From: Owenweeksia sp965229445
GTDB lineage: Bacteria > Bacteroidota > Bacteroidia > Flavobacteriales > Schleiferiaceae
Assembly (NCBI GenBank): GCA_965229445.1
Contig: OZ245876.1
Location: 2,914,001 to 2,978,000, forward strand
Direction of reading: 5' to 3'
Length of the DNA stretch: 64,000 bases
In this document: in pieces, positions 8,411-16,809 of the stretch
How the letters are laid out: every line of letters starts with the position of its first letter
Numbering within the stretch: the first letter of the stretch is position 1
Translations under genes and position numbers: made by a program
The notes under the pieces: model-generated
What the model saw: only the letters and a program-made list of their open reading frames with translations
Told to the model about the DNA's origin: nothing
Databases searched by the model: none

Positions 8411-8535
8411 GTTTACCACGTCTTACGTGTCGTTTACCAGGCCTCACATGTGGTTCACCACGTCTTACGTGTGGTTTCTCACGTCTCACATGTGGTTTAC
8501 CACGTCTCACATGTGGTTTACCACGTTTCACGTGG
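8411..8535. repeat. Six tandem 21-bp repeats with hairpin cores
   Basis: Six contiguous units start at 8411, 8432, 8453, 8474, 8495 and 8516 (the last is 20 bp). The consensus is GTTTACCACGTCTCACATGTG. Each junction makes GTGGTTTACCAC, a perfect 4-bp-stem hairpin, and the units contain the palindrome CACATGTG or the variant TACGTGTG. Because 21 is a multiple of three, both strands stay open and encode heptads, but base changes do not look protein-constrained. There are no spacers, so it is not a CRISPR array. Possible roles: protein-binding iterons or a slipped simple repeat. Confidence 0.8.
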
Positions 8536-8729
8536 CAGGTTCTTACTTTTAGTCCAGGTGCGACCTATAGATTCAGAATTCCATACATCAATTTACGTCA
8601 GTACTCGTATGGTTGTCCTAACCACTACAGGCGAGAATCGCCATGACATAGAGTTGATTTGGCAAATCCTGCCTTTGATATTTTGTTGAATATCAATACC
8701 TTGATGATGGGGACAGCGGGTGTGTACGA

Positions 8730-9974
8730 TGTCAGGACATCCTTTACAGTTGTGTCAAGACATCCTTTACACTTTCGAAGGTATGCTTCTCACTTTTTGA
8801 TTACAATAATACACGTCTTTTTTGTTGCGATTATTTCCATTTCTTAGAGCAATTACCTGCCCTGCTAGTCCTTCTCCGATATAATAGGGTTTGCTTTGAT
8901 AATGAATGTATCCTTTTCCAGTCACCTTCAAGAGATGATCATTGATTCCATGTATGCGCTCTGGTGGCCGTTTAGGAAAAGTTTTGGAACTGATTTGGAA
9001 CCGCGCGGCAGGTACTTCAAAGTTGATTCCTTCATGTGGCCGATATAGATTATACTTATCTCTCCACGAGTCAAATTCCTGTTGACAGTGGGCGTAATTT
9101 TTAAAACTGTTATAGAGTAAAAGCTCCTGTTTTAGTGTTTTATGAAAGCGCTCACCCTTCCCTTGTGTTTGTGGATGGTAAGGTCTTCCATGGATCATTT
9201 TTACCCCCAATTGAATCAACCAACTTTCGAGCTTGGTTATCGTTCTTCTTGGGCGATAATAGTCTACATGGGTAGATCCCCAAGGAGGGCTATTATCACA
9301 TAGGATTGTATCAGGCAGACCGTACTTCTTAAAGGCGTGCTCTAACCCAAGCTGAACGGTGTTTCCACGTTCATTAGCACAGGCCAACAACAGGATATTA
9401 AAGCGACTATAATCATCCGTGATGGTCAAAGGGTGGCACCGTTTTTTGTCTGCTAAAGCAAAGTGTCCTTTAAAGTCCATTTGCCATAATTCATTGGGTC
9501 GTAGCCTCTCAAAACGACCCGTCTTTAGCAAAGGTTTATTCTTGCTTTTCTCGGTCAATTGATGCTTGCTGAGAATCCTGTTTATCGTGCTTAAGGAAGG
9601 GATTATATCCAACTTATCTTTGTAATCCCGGTGCAGGAGAGCTTGCAGTTTTTTAGCACCCCAATGAGGTTCCTGAGTCTTCAGTTTAATAATCAATTCA
9701 TGAAGGGAAGGTGCCGTAGCGTTTGGTGATTTTTTGGGTCTACGACTTAGCTCATCTAGCCCAGAGTCTCCATCTTTCTTGTAGTTCTTTAACCACTTGT
9801 AACCTGTCGGCCTGGATATCCTAAATCGCTGGCATAATTCAGTGAAGGTCATTCCTCCATTGATGGCCAAATGAACAAATTCTAACTTCTCTTCCATTAC
9901 AGTTGTTTTTTTAAAAGGCATGGCTCTTTTTGAACCAATATTATCAATCAAAAACTGTAAAGGATGTCCTGACA
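8730..9974 (-). mobile_element. IS481-like insertion sequence
   Basis: A single DDE transposase gene is enclosed by perfect 22-bp terminal inverted repeats reading TGTCAGGACATCCTTTACAG plus TT inward: left 8730-8751, right 9974-9953. The left end is doubled: a second, slightly diverged copy (TGTCAAGACATCCTTTACAC) follows at 8753-8772. Outside the element, GGGGACAGC (8709-8717) and its inverse GCTGTCCCC (10009-10017) form an outer pair, so the boundaries could be wider. A short TGTGTA occurs near both edges (8721-8726, 9977-9982) but not directly abutting, so target duplication is unproven. Confidence 0.88.
8767..9921 (-). CDS. IS481 family transposase
   Basis: An integrase-fold DDE transposase of 384 residues counted from ATG 9921 (MPFKKTTVMEEK); the frame is open 18 codons further. 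It has an N-terminal helix-turn-helix (FTELCQRFRISRPTGYKWL), then an rve core with the catalytic triad in QMDFKG (D149), LCDNSPPWG (D209) and GKGERFHKT (E257), and the C-terminal LYRPHEGINFEVPAARF typical of IS481. It catalyses excision and integration of its own element. The gene is intact and its stop lies close to the left inverted repeat, so the element may be active. Confidence 0.93.
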   Translation of the reverse strand: MPFKKTTVMEEKLEFVHLAINGGMTFTELCQRFRISRPTGYKWLKNYKKDGDSGLDELSRRPKKSPNATAPSLHELIIKLKTQEPHWGAKKLQALLHRDYKDKLDIIPSLSTINRILSKHQLTEKSKNKPLLKTGRFERLRPNELWQMDFKGHFALADKKRCHPLTITDDYSRFNILLLACANERGNTVQLGLEHAFKKYGLPDTILCDNSPPWGSTHVDYYRPRRTITKLESWLIQLGVKMIHGRPYHPQTQGKGERFHKTLKQELLLYNSFKNYAHCQQEFDSWRDKYNLYRPHEGINFEVPAARFQISSKTFPKRPPERIHGINDHLLKVTGKGYIHYQSKPYYIGEGLAGQVIALRNGNNRNKKDVYYCNQKVRSIPSKV

Positions 9975-10165
9975 CATGTGTAAACTATGTGTTGAAACCG
10001 AACAGGGTGCTGTCCCCCAGGGCGCGCGCTCCATCTTATCACTATTCTCTTCCTGAACTTACCTCATCACCCTGTTCTCATGGTTAAAGGGGCCAACTTT
10101 TATTTCCCGCCAAATGCTGCGCATTTGTTCAGACAAGCTATTAGTTGCTAGTTCTTCCTTTTTAG

Positions 10166-10198
10166 TTGCTCGTTCTTAACTCTCCTCTCTTACCTTTG
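10166..10198 (+). promoter_or_regulatory. Predicted pheT promoter
   Basis: A Bacteroidota-type -7 element TACCTTTG (10191-10198) lies 24 nt before the pheT ATG, with a TTGC as a possible -33 element at 10166-10169 (21-nt spacer). This gives a short leader. The rest of the gap from the insertion sequence (9975-10165) has a GC-rich stretch near 10009-10032 and no gene. Confidence 0.5.
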
Positions 10199-10221
10199 CC
10201 CCTTCAAAATGATTGCTTCAG

Positions 10222-12645
10222 ATGAAGATTTCCCATAACTGGCTCAAAGACTACATTAAAACAGATCTGCAACCAGAAACTATTGCCGAAATTTTAACCG
10301 ATACCGGACTGGAAGTGGAAGGCCTGGAAAAAATAGAATCCGTCAAAGGAGGACTGCAAGGTGTGGTCATTGGTGAAGTGATCAGTTGTGTCCAGCACCC
10401 CAATGCGGATCGATTAAAGCTTACACAGGTGAATGTAGCATCCGAAAGTCCGTTGCAAATTGTGTGCGGCGCACCTAATGTAGCTGCCGGCCAGAAAGTT
10501 TTAGTGGCAACAGTCGGAACAACAATCTATACCAACGATGGATCTTTTGAAATAAAGAAGGCTAAACTGAGAGGAGAAACTTCAGAAGGAATGATCTGTG
10601 CTGAAGATGAACTAGGATTAGGGAATAGTCATGATGGTATCATGGTATTAGATGCAGAGGCTCAGGTGGGTATGGCCGCATCAGAGTATTTTAAAATTGA
10701 CACTGACTTTGTTTATGATATCGGGCTCACCCCCAACCGCACCGATGCTATGAGTCATTATGGTGTGGCCAGGGATCTACGAGCGGCACTGATACGACGT
10801 GGAGAAAATGGTGTTGATTGTCATTTGCCTTCCATCACATCATTTAGTGTTACCGCAGGCGATCTACCGGTAGAGGTTCGCATTGAAGATGAAAAGGCTT
10901 GCCCTCGATACACTGGAGTCTCATTGAAAAATGTAAAGGTTGAAGCATCGCCAAACTGGTTGCAAAATCGCCTTAAGGCAATTGGTCTGAGTCCGATAAA
11001 CAACGTGGTGGACATCACAAACTATGTGCTTCACGAAACTGGTCATCCTATGCATGCCTTTGATCTGGATGAGATTAGAGGGTCTGAAATTATTGTGAAG
11101 AAGCTGCCTGCCGGCACAAAATTCACTACTCTGGATGAGAAGGAAAGGGTTCTGGACAAAGACGACTTGATGATTTGCGACGCGGAAAGAGGCTTGGTTC
11201 TGGCCGGAGTGTTTGGTGGAGTGAACTCAGGCGTAACCGAGAACACGTCCAAAGTATTTTTGGAGGCCGCCTATTTCGATGCTGTGGGAATTCGGAAGTC
11301 TGCCAAGAGACACGGCTTAAATACTGATTCGTCCTATCGATATGAGCGAGGGGTTGATCCCGAAATGACCCTGTATGCCTTGCAGCGCGCAGCTACTATG
11401 ATACGAGATATTGCCGGTGGCGAAATTTCCATGCATATCGCAGATGTTCACCCCAAACAAATTCTTCCCCATGAAGTGAAACTGAATTTGGGACGCATGA
11501 ACCGCCTGATTGGAAAGGAAATTGAAGCCTCTATGGTCAAGAAAATCCTGCATGCCCTCGATTTCCAAATCAAAGCGGAAGGTGGTGATGAGTTGCTGCT
11601 CCAGGTGCCAACCTACCGGGTAGATGTTACACGAGAAGCTGACCTCATTGAAGAAGTTCTGCGGATTTATGGTTTCAATAATATTCCACTACCGGAAAAG
11701 ATGAATATTTCGGTGGCAAAAAGTGAAATTCACTCCTCTGAAAACCTAAGAGAATCCGTAAGTAGGGCATTACGAGCAAGAGGCTTTCAGGAAATTATGA
11801 ATAATTCTCTCACCAGACCAGAGTATTATAAAGATGAATGGAGCTTATCTTCCGAAACTGCTGTTGAAATTCTAAATCCACTTAGCAAAGATCTGGAAGT
11901 GATGCGTCAAACACTACTTTTTGGTGGCCTGGAAAGCATTCAGAGGAATATAAACCGACAGAAACCTGACTTGCGATTTTTTGAATTTGGCAAGGTATAT
12001 CAGAATATCAATACCTACCATGAAGCCGATCAGCTTGCGCTATGGGTGACCGGAAATTCTGAACCGGAAAGCTGGGGTAGAGTGAGCAGAGAAAGTGATT
12101 TTTTCATAGCTAAGTCAGAAGTATCTCAACTGCTGGAAAGTTTTGGAATTTCTGATTGGAGGGAAGAGGAAAGTGATATTAACTTCTTTTCTACCGGCCT
12201 CAGTATCAGCAAAAAAGGGAAACATCTGGCAGACCTTGGTAAGGTAAAAGCAGATGTCCTCAAACTTACTGATATCAAACAAGATGTGTTTTATGCTCAG
12301 ATCAATTGGGCCAACCTGATGGAACTGGCAAAATCCAAAAGAATACTATATCAGGAACTTCCAAAATACCCTCAGGTTCGCAGAGATTTAGCCCTCTTAA
12401 TCAATTCTGATGTCCGGTATCAGGATCTAAAGGAAACGGCCTTAAAAACTGGCAACAAAATTTTGCGCCAGGTGAATTTATTCGATGTATATGAGGGCAA
12501 AAACCTTCCTAGCGGCAAGAAATCCTATGCCTTAAGCTTCATCTTGCAGGATGACAATAAAACTTTAAATGACAATACTGTAGATAAGCTCATGTCTGAA
12601 TTACTAGCCCAGTTCAAGCAAAAGCATCAGGCTGAGTTGCGTTGA
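10222..12645 (+). CDS. pheT: Phenylalanine-tRNA ligase beta subunit
   Basis: PheT forms the (alpha-beta)2 synthetase that charges tRNA-Phe; the beta chain carries tRNA-binding and editing domains. Starting at ATG 10222 (MKISHNWLKDYIKTD) it is 807 residues, the usual length. In order: EMAP-like OB tRNA-binding domain (about 40-150, VIGEVISCVQHPNADRLKL), the B3/B4 editing region (about 210-390), B5 (about 400-475), the catalytic-like core, and a C-terminal FDX-ACB anticodon-binding domain (from about 710, YPQVRRDLALLI). The frame opens 9 nt earlier at a TTG, but the ATG matches the family N-terminus. pheS is not in the window. Confidence 0.97.
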   Translation: MKISHNWLKDYIKTDLQPETIAEILTDTGLEVEGLEKIESVKGGLQGVVIGEVISCVQHPNADRLKLTQVNVASESPLQIVCGAPNVAAGQKVLVATVGTTIYTNDGSFEIKKAKLRGETSEGMICAEDELGLGNSHDGIMVLDAEAQVGMAASEYFKIDTDFVYDIGLTPNRTDAMSHYGVARDLRAALIRRGENGVDCHLPSITSFSVTAGDLPVEVRIEDEKACPRYTGVSLKNVKVEASPNWLQNRLKAIGLSPINNVVDITNYVLHETGHPMHAFDLDEIRGSEIIVKKLPAGTKFTTLDEKERVLDKDDLMICDAERGLVLAGVFGGVNSGVTENTSKVFLEAAYFDAVGIRKSAKRHGLNTDSSYRYERGVDPEMTLYALQRAATMIRDIAGGEISMHIADVHPKQILPHEVKLNLGRMNRLIGKEIEASMVKKILHALDFQIKAEGGDELLLQVPTYRVDVTREADLIEEVLRIYGFNNIPLPEKMNISVAKSEIHSSENLRESVSRALRARGFQEIMNNSLTRPEYYKDEWSLSSETAVEILNPLSKDLEVMRQTLLFGGLESIQRNINRQKPDLRFFEFGKVYQNINTYHEADQLALWVTGNSEPESWGRVSRESDFFIAKSEVSQLLESFGISDWREEESDINFFSTGLSISKKGKHLADLGKVKADVLKLTDIKQDVFYAQINWANLMELAKSKRILYQELPKYPQVRRDLALLINSDVRYQDLKETALKTGNKILRQVNLFDVYEGKNLPSGKKSYALSFILQDDNKTLNDNTVDKLMSELLAQFKQKHQAELR

Positions 12646-13289
12646 CCGGATTTTAAATTTTCGATTAGTTTTTTTGCGCTGTCTCGGGCCTTAGTATGCG
12701 CCTGAAGCTCATTCTGATAAATGCCACGCAAGGCATAAATGAGGTTTAGAAAGTAATTGTCTTTTAGGTGAGGATAGTTCTCGGCCGCCATAGTTACATA
12801 ATTCACTTTTCCCATAAAATAAGGAGCCATATAATCCTTTGAGAAATTATAATGGCGGTTATATTCTTCTTTGACCACGCTGTAGGATTCATAGTGTCGT
12901 ATGATCATGTTTCGCTTCTCCAAATCATTGATTAGCTGAATATCTCCCGAGTATTTGAGACTTTGCCAGGTGGTGCCATTGGCTCTAAACGCTACCGGAT
13001 CTATCATTGCGTAAAGTCCGTTTGCCATCTTATCCCTGCCTGGAAGATCACGATGTAAATGAGGCACAAATTCATTCATGAATTTCATCCTTCTTTCAAT
13101 CTCAGCAATATTGGAATCCAGTGTTACAATATCCTGCTTCAATTCCGCTATTAGATTAGACATATAAGATTGAGATTTCTTCGCATCAGCTTGTTCAGCC
13201 GCCCATCGGTTTAGGGTAAACGCCAATGAAATACCAATGGTAATGATGATCAATTCTCCGATAGCATAACGCCAATTTATTCTTCGCAT
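12627..13289 (-). CDS. DUF6090-like membrane-anchored protein
   Basis: A 220-residue protein with one N-terminal membrane helix (about 8-28, YAIGELIIITIGISLAFTLN) and a long, mostly helical extracytoplasmic or cytoplasmic part containing a probable coiled coil (about 35-75). The start RRINWRYAIGELIIITIGISLAF is characteristic of the DUF6090 family common in Bacteroidota; its function is unknown. Its 3' end overlaps the 3' end of pheT by 19 nt, tail to tail, so no separate terminator sits between them. Confidence 0.75.
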   Translation of the reverse strand: MRRINWRYAIGELIIITIGISLAFTLNRWAAEQADAKKSQSYMSNLIAELKQDIVTLDSNIAEIERRMKFMNEFVPHLHRDLPGRDKMANGLYAMIDPVAFRANGTTWQSLKYSGDIQLINDLEKRNMIIRHYESYSVVKEEYNRHYNFSKDYMAPYFMGKVNYVTMAAENYPHLKDNYFLNLIYALRGIYQNELQAHTKARDSAKKLIENLKSGQRNSA

Positions 13290-13359
13290 AGGATGAGCTG
13301 ATAGATAAATCTAAATATATAAATAACTGTAATCCTTTCATGACCGCTATTTTAGGGGC

Positions 13360-14262
13360 ATGTTGAAGATCGCCTTCTCAGACATTTATCATCACCCACT
13401 ACCTGAAGGTCATCGTTTTCCTATGGAAAAGTACTCTTTGATCCCAGAGCAGCTTGTACATGAGGGTATTTGCAATCCAGAGAATTTTTTTACTCCTTCC
13501 CTATTGTCTGATAATCAGGTACTAAGAACGCATGACCCAAACTATTGGGAAAAACTTAAGCACTTAAGGCTATCCAGGGCCGAACAAAGAAGAACCGGGT
13601 TTCCGCTTTCAAAATCCTTGGTGCAACGAGAACTTACTATCTGTCAGGGGACTATCGATTGTGCTGTGTATGCCCTTGAAAATGGTGTGGCCCTGAATGT
13701 TGCCGGAGGTACTCATCATGCTTTTCGCGATCGCGGGGAAGGCTTTTGCCTCCTCAATGATATTGCCATTGCCTCCCATTGGCTACTCGATAACACGGAA
13801 GTGAATAAAATTCTGGTGGTTGACCTGGACGTGCATCAGGGCAATGGTACGGCTAGCATCATGAAAAAGGAAGAAAGAGTATTCACCTTTTCCATGCACG
13901 GGACAAATAATTATCCATTAGAAAAAGAGAAATCAGATCTGGATGTACCCTTGGACGATAATACCGATGACAATAGCTACTTAAATAAGTTATCTGAATT
14001 TCTACCTTCTCTTATAGAAGATTTCAAACCTGATTTTATCTTTTATCAATCTGGCGTGGATGTACTTAAAACGGACAAGCTGGGTCGTTTAGCCATGACT
14101 ATTCAAGGCTGTAAAGAGCGTGATAAATTTGTACTTGAGAGCTGCCGCCAGGCTTCTATTCCCCTGGCAATAAGTATGGGTGGCGGATACTCGACAAAAT
14201 TAGCACACATTGTAGAAGCCCATGTAAATACCTTTAAACTGGCGTATGAGCTGTTCTTTTAA
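13360..14262 (+). CDS. Histone deacetylase family (arginase-fold) deacetylase
   Basis: A 300-residue HDAC-like zinc hydrolase, predicted to remove acetyl or acyl groups from lysine side chains, polyamines or small amides. Zinc and catalytic motifs are intact: the histidine pair in AGGTHHAF, FCLLNDIA, the metal-binding DLDVHQGNG, and QSGVDVL with DKLGRLAMT. Length and motif spacing fit the compact bacterial class IV-like group. Substrate cannot be assigned. It stands alone between convergent and co-directional neighbours; the ATG at 13360 begins MLKIAFSDIYHHPLPEGHRF, a standard family start. Confidence 0.9.
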   Translation: MLKIAFSDIYHHPLPEGHRFPMEKYSLIPEQLVHEGICNPENFFTPSLLSDNQVLRTHDPNYWEKLKHLRLSRAEQRRTGFPLSKSLVQRELTICQGTIDCAVYALENGVALNVAGGTHHAFRDRGEGFCLLNDIAIASHWLLDNTEVNKILVVDLDVHQGNGTASIMKKEERVFTFSMHGTNNYPLEKEKSDLDVPLDDNTDDNSYLNKLSEFLPSLIEDFKPDFIFYQSGVDVLKTDKLGRLAMTIQGCKERDKFVLESCRQASIPLAISMGGGYSTKLAHIVEAHVNTFKLAYELFF

Positions 14263-14326
14263 TAATCTATGAAAATGCCATTACTTTAGATTAGTTCTAT
14301 GACTGATCTCACCCTAATTTTGCGGT

Positions 14327-15358
14327 ATGAGAAAATGGTTTCGTCGACTTATTCGTATTGAACTTACGCTGGTATTTCTGGTAATCATTGCAGGTAGTGT
14401 AGTGCGCATGACCGGCTCGGGGATGGGCTGTCCGGATTGGCCTAAGTGTTTTGGATACCTCATTCCTCCTACTGAACGCTCTCAACTTGATTGGGATACT
14501 GGCAGATACTTTAAAGAAGGTCAAATCATCATTGTAGATGAAGAGTTGCGTGTGGCAAAAAGCAATTTTACGACCGGATCTGAATTCAATCCGGATCATT
14601 GGGCACCTTATACCAAACACGATTACGCCTTGTTTAATGCCGCTCACACCTGGACGGAATATATAAACCGATTATTCGGAGCTCTGTCAGGTATTCCAAT
14701 GATTATGTTGGTGCTTTCGGGACTGTGGTTTATCAGAAAAGACTGGCGTATGTTTGCCCTGGCTCTGATGGGTCTCTTTTTGTTGGGTTTTGAAGCCTGG
14801 CTGGGAAAGTTGGTGGTGGATGGAAATCTCATTCCGGGGAGTATCACCATTCACATGGTAGGTGCGCTGAGCATTGTTGCGCTTTTGCTGGTAATGCTAG
14901 GCTTAAACAATGAATTCAAAGCAATTTATCATTCACGCAGTTTCAATGCCATATTAATTCTGGCGTTGCTCATGAGTATTGTACAGATCATTGCCGGCAC
15001 GCAGGTTAGGGAACAAATAGATGTCATCAATGAGACCGGTTTAGCCAGAAGCAATTGGGTTGAATCCCTAGATTGGCAATTCTATTTTCACCGGTCCTTT
15101 TCCATCTTAATCTTTGCGACAAACAGCTGGCTATGGTGGCAGAACCGCCGCAAACAGCTGGGTATTCGAGAAATTCCCATCATTATGATTTTGATTCTCA
15201 TTGAAATTTTTCTGGGTGTGATTTTAAGCTATTTCAGCATGCCCAAATTTGCGCAGCCACTACATTTGGTACTGGGAGCCTTGATGCTGTCTTTACAGAT
15301 ATACGCATTGATTAGAGTAAACATGGCAGACAAAAAGATGAGAATTTCCGTTGATTAA
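14327..15358 (+). CDS. ctaA: Heme A synthase (COX15/CtaA family)
   Basis: CtaA oxidises the C8 methyl group of heme O to give heme A for aa3-type cytochrome oxidases, in the cytoplasmic membrane. The 343-residue protein has about eight membrane helices. The signature TGSGMGCPDWPKCFG sits after helix 1, and heme-ligand histidines occur in HTWTEYINRLFG, TIHMVGALS, FYFHRSFSI and LHLVLGA. A -7-like TAATTTTG lies only 5 nt before the ATG (14315-14322), so the transcript might be nearly leaderless. The window therefore implies an aa3 oxidase elsewhere besides the cbb3 enzyme below. Confidence 0.93.
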   Translation: MRKWFRRLIRIELTLVFLVIIAGSVVRMTGSGMGCPDWPKCFGYLIPPTERSQLDWDTGRYFKEGQIIIVDEELRVAKSNFTTGSEFNPDHWAPYTKHDYALFNAAHTWTEYINRLFGALSGIPMIMLVLSGLWFIRKDWRMFALALMGLFLLGFEAWLGKLVVDGNLIPGSITIHMVGALSIVALLLVMLGLNNEFKAIYHSRSFNAILILALLMSIVQIIAGTQVREQIDVINETGLARSNWVESLDWQFYFHRSFSILIFATNSWLWWQNRRKQLGIREIPIIMILILIEIFLGVILSYFSMPKFAQPLHLVLGALMLSLQIYALIRVNMADKKMRISVD

Positions 15359-15364
15359 CCAACT

Positions 15365-16027
15365 GTGCGATTAATCCTTGCCATAGCCTACTCTTTATTA
15401 GGCCTGGGTCTTCAGGCACAGGATGCCTACTTTCAGCCGGCTAATATATCAGGGTATCAAAACGTAGATATGGATACCCTGGGCACTTTGGAGGAATTAG
15501 TTGAAGATTCTATTCCATTTGCTTCCGTGTATAGAGATGGATTAAAGATATATGCGGTAAAAAAGGGTGAAAAGGGTATTGCTGCCTGGTCCTTATCCTA
15601 CAATGACCATATCACTAAAATTCATAACCATGATTTTAATGGTGGTTGGCCCGAATTGGTGATTCACTGGCAATTTTTAGCAGGTAACAGCAGTTGGGGC
15701 GGTGGCATGGCTGAACAATCGGAGTTAGTTGAGGTCTATGATCTTGAAAATGCCAGGGTATTATTGTCATTAGACACCTATATGTTTTTGGAAACCTGGT
15801 CAAACCAATTTCTGTACGAAAGAGAAGACACCAACTTACCTGATCCGGATAGCCATATCTATACGACTACCCAAAATTATTGTCAGGAATGGCAGGTGAC
15901 TTTTCGGGATTCCGTGATAAGCATTATACCGGTACAAGATCAAAGATGTGACGGGATAAAATCTGAGGAGGAATTGGACGCCTTTACTTTGGTATGGAGA
16001 CGGGATGCCTTTTATCGGAAAGACTGA
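15365..16027 (+). CDS. Exported protein of unknown function
   Basis: A 220-residue protein starting at GTG 15365, six bases after the ctaA stop, so probably in the same transcript. An N-terminal signal peptide is visible (LILAIAYSLLGLGLQAQ, cleavage likely after AQ). The mature part is rich in aromatic and acidic residues (HDFNGGWPELVIHW, WSNQFLYERE) and contains no motif I recognise. It ends one base before the oppositely oriented DUF2007 gene. Function not assigned. Confidence 0.6.
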   Translation: MRLILAIAYSLLGLGLQAQDAYFQPANISGYQNVDMDTLGTLEELVEDSIPFASVYRDGLKIYAVKKGEKGIAAWSLSYNDHITKIHNHDFNGGWPELVIHWQFLAGNSSWGGGMAEQSELVEVYDLENARVLLSLDTYMFLETWSNQFLYEREDTNLPDPDSHIYTTTQNYCQEWQVTFRDSVISIIPVQDQRCDGIKSEEELDAFTLVWRRDAFYRKD

Positions 16028-16234
16028 TTAGTCATCGTAAATAACATCCATAGCTTTAAAAGAATCCTTTAGGTTCACCTGCACCTCAACCATAGTAAAT
16101 GCCGGACCAGGTAAGAGCGTATTCATGTTCTCGTTCCTTAAAAAAACTCTAATTCCCTCAGCTTCTAATCTGGATTTTAAAAGATAGGCCTGATTAACAT
16201 TGTCAAACTCCGCTATGGTGACTAGTTCTTCCAT
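16028..16234 (-). CDS. DUF2007-type putative signal-transducing protein
   Basis: A 68-residue cytoplasmic protein. The pattern (V)TIAEFDNVNQAYLLKSRLEAEGIRVFL followed by a short beta-hairpin VEVQVNLKDSFKAMDVI matches the small DUF2007 ferredoxin-like fold, which resembles PII-like modules. Its start overlaps the 3' end of gldD by 13 nt, so it is the last gene of the mutY/ssb-gldE-gldD group. Function in the family is not established. Confidence 0.8.
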   Translation of the reverse strand: MEELVTIAEFDNVNQAYLLKSRLEAEGIRVFLRNENMNTLLPGPAFTMVEVQVNLKDSFKAMDVIYDD

Positions 16235-16809
16235 TTAAGGGTTTCAATGAGATGAATGATCTCATCATGCATATAATCATTCACCGGCTGCAAGGAATCC
16301 ACATTAGGTTCTGCATAAAAGTAAAGTACTCCCCTAAGGAAATGATGGGTGGAATCAGTCATGAAGAATTGGATATTGGTCGCTGCCTCCCCTTGAACAT
16401 TGTATAACACTCCATACACCTCGGTATCCGGATTATTGAATACCTTTTCTCCAATGCCTGAAGCCATGGTCGTATGCTCATAGGCCAGCCTTCTACCTTC
16501 GTTTAAAAGCACCTCAAGATTCTGGGGATTTACACTCTTGTAAGTAAGCTGCAACCTGCCCTTAATTCCAGGATAATAAACATCCCCCCAGCATTTTTTG
16601 CGGGCATCCTGCCATTTAGAACTGGTGTTATACTCGAAAGTATAAGGACAATCAATATTGAGCGACTGATACTCTCTGGGAGGTAATTCAATTCTAAAGT
16701 AGCCCTTGGGCTTGGGAGTATAGTCATCTTCATCTCCACTGCAAGAGAAACCGGCAACAGCAACAAGGAGTAATAGAATTTTAAACCACTTCATCATCAT
16801 TATCCTCAT
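16222..16809 (-). CDS. gldD: Gliding motility lipoprotein GldD
   Basis: GldD is an outer-membrane-directed lipoprotein required for gliding and T9SS function in Bacteroidota. The 195-residue protein has a lipoprotein signal ending VAGFSC with acidic residues after the cysteine, then the family-typical PKPKGYFRIELPPREY, CPYTFEYN and KCWGDVYYPGIKGRLQLTY. Four ATGs lie close together (16809, 16800, 16797, 16794); the one at MMKWFK is also possible. It overlaps gldE by about 29 nt, the order always seen with gldE upstream. Confidence 0.93.
   Translation of the reverse strand: MRIMMMKWFKILLLLVAVAGFSCSGDEDDYTPKPKGYFRIELPPREYQSLNIDCPYTFEYNTSSKWQDARKKCWGDVYYPGIKGRLQLTYKSVNPQNLEVLLNEGRRLAYEHTTMASGIGEKVFNNPDTEVYGVLYNVQGEAATNIQFFMTDSTHHFLRGVLYFYAEPNVDSLQPVNDYMHDEIIHLIETLKWKN

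Noticed and set aside
8411..8535. Possible CRISPR array
   Set aside because: Repeats are directly adjacent with no unique spacers, and no cas gene is present in the window.
8286..8646. Overlapping open frames on both strands encoding heptad repeats (such as LPRLTCG or HVRRGKP)
   Set aside because: They are open only because the 21-bp tandem repeat length is divisible by three; no start context, no flanking domain and no preference for one strand.
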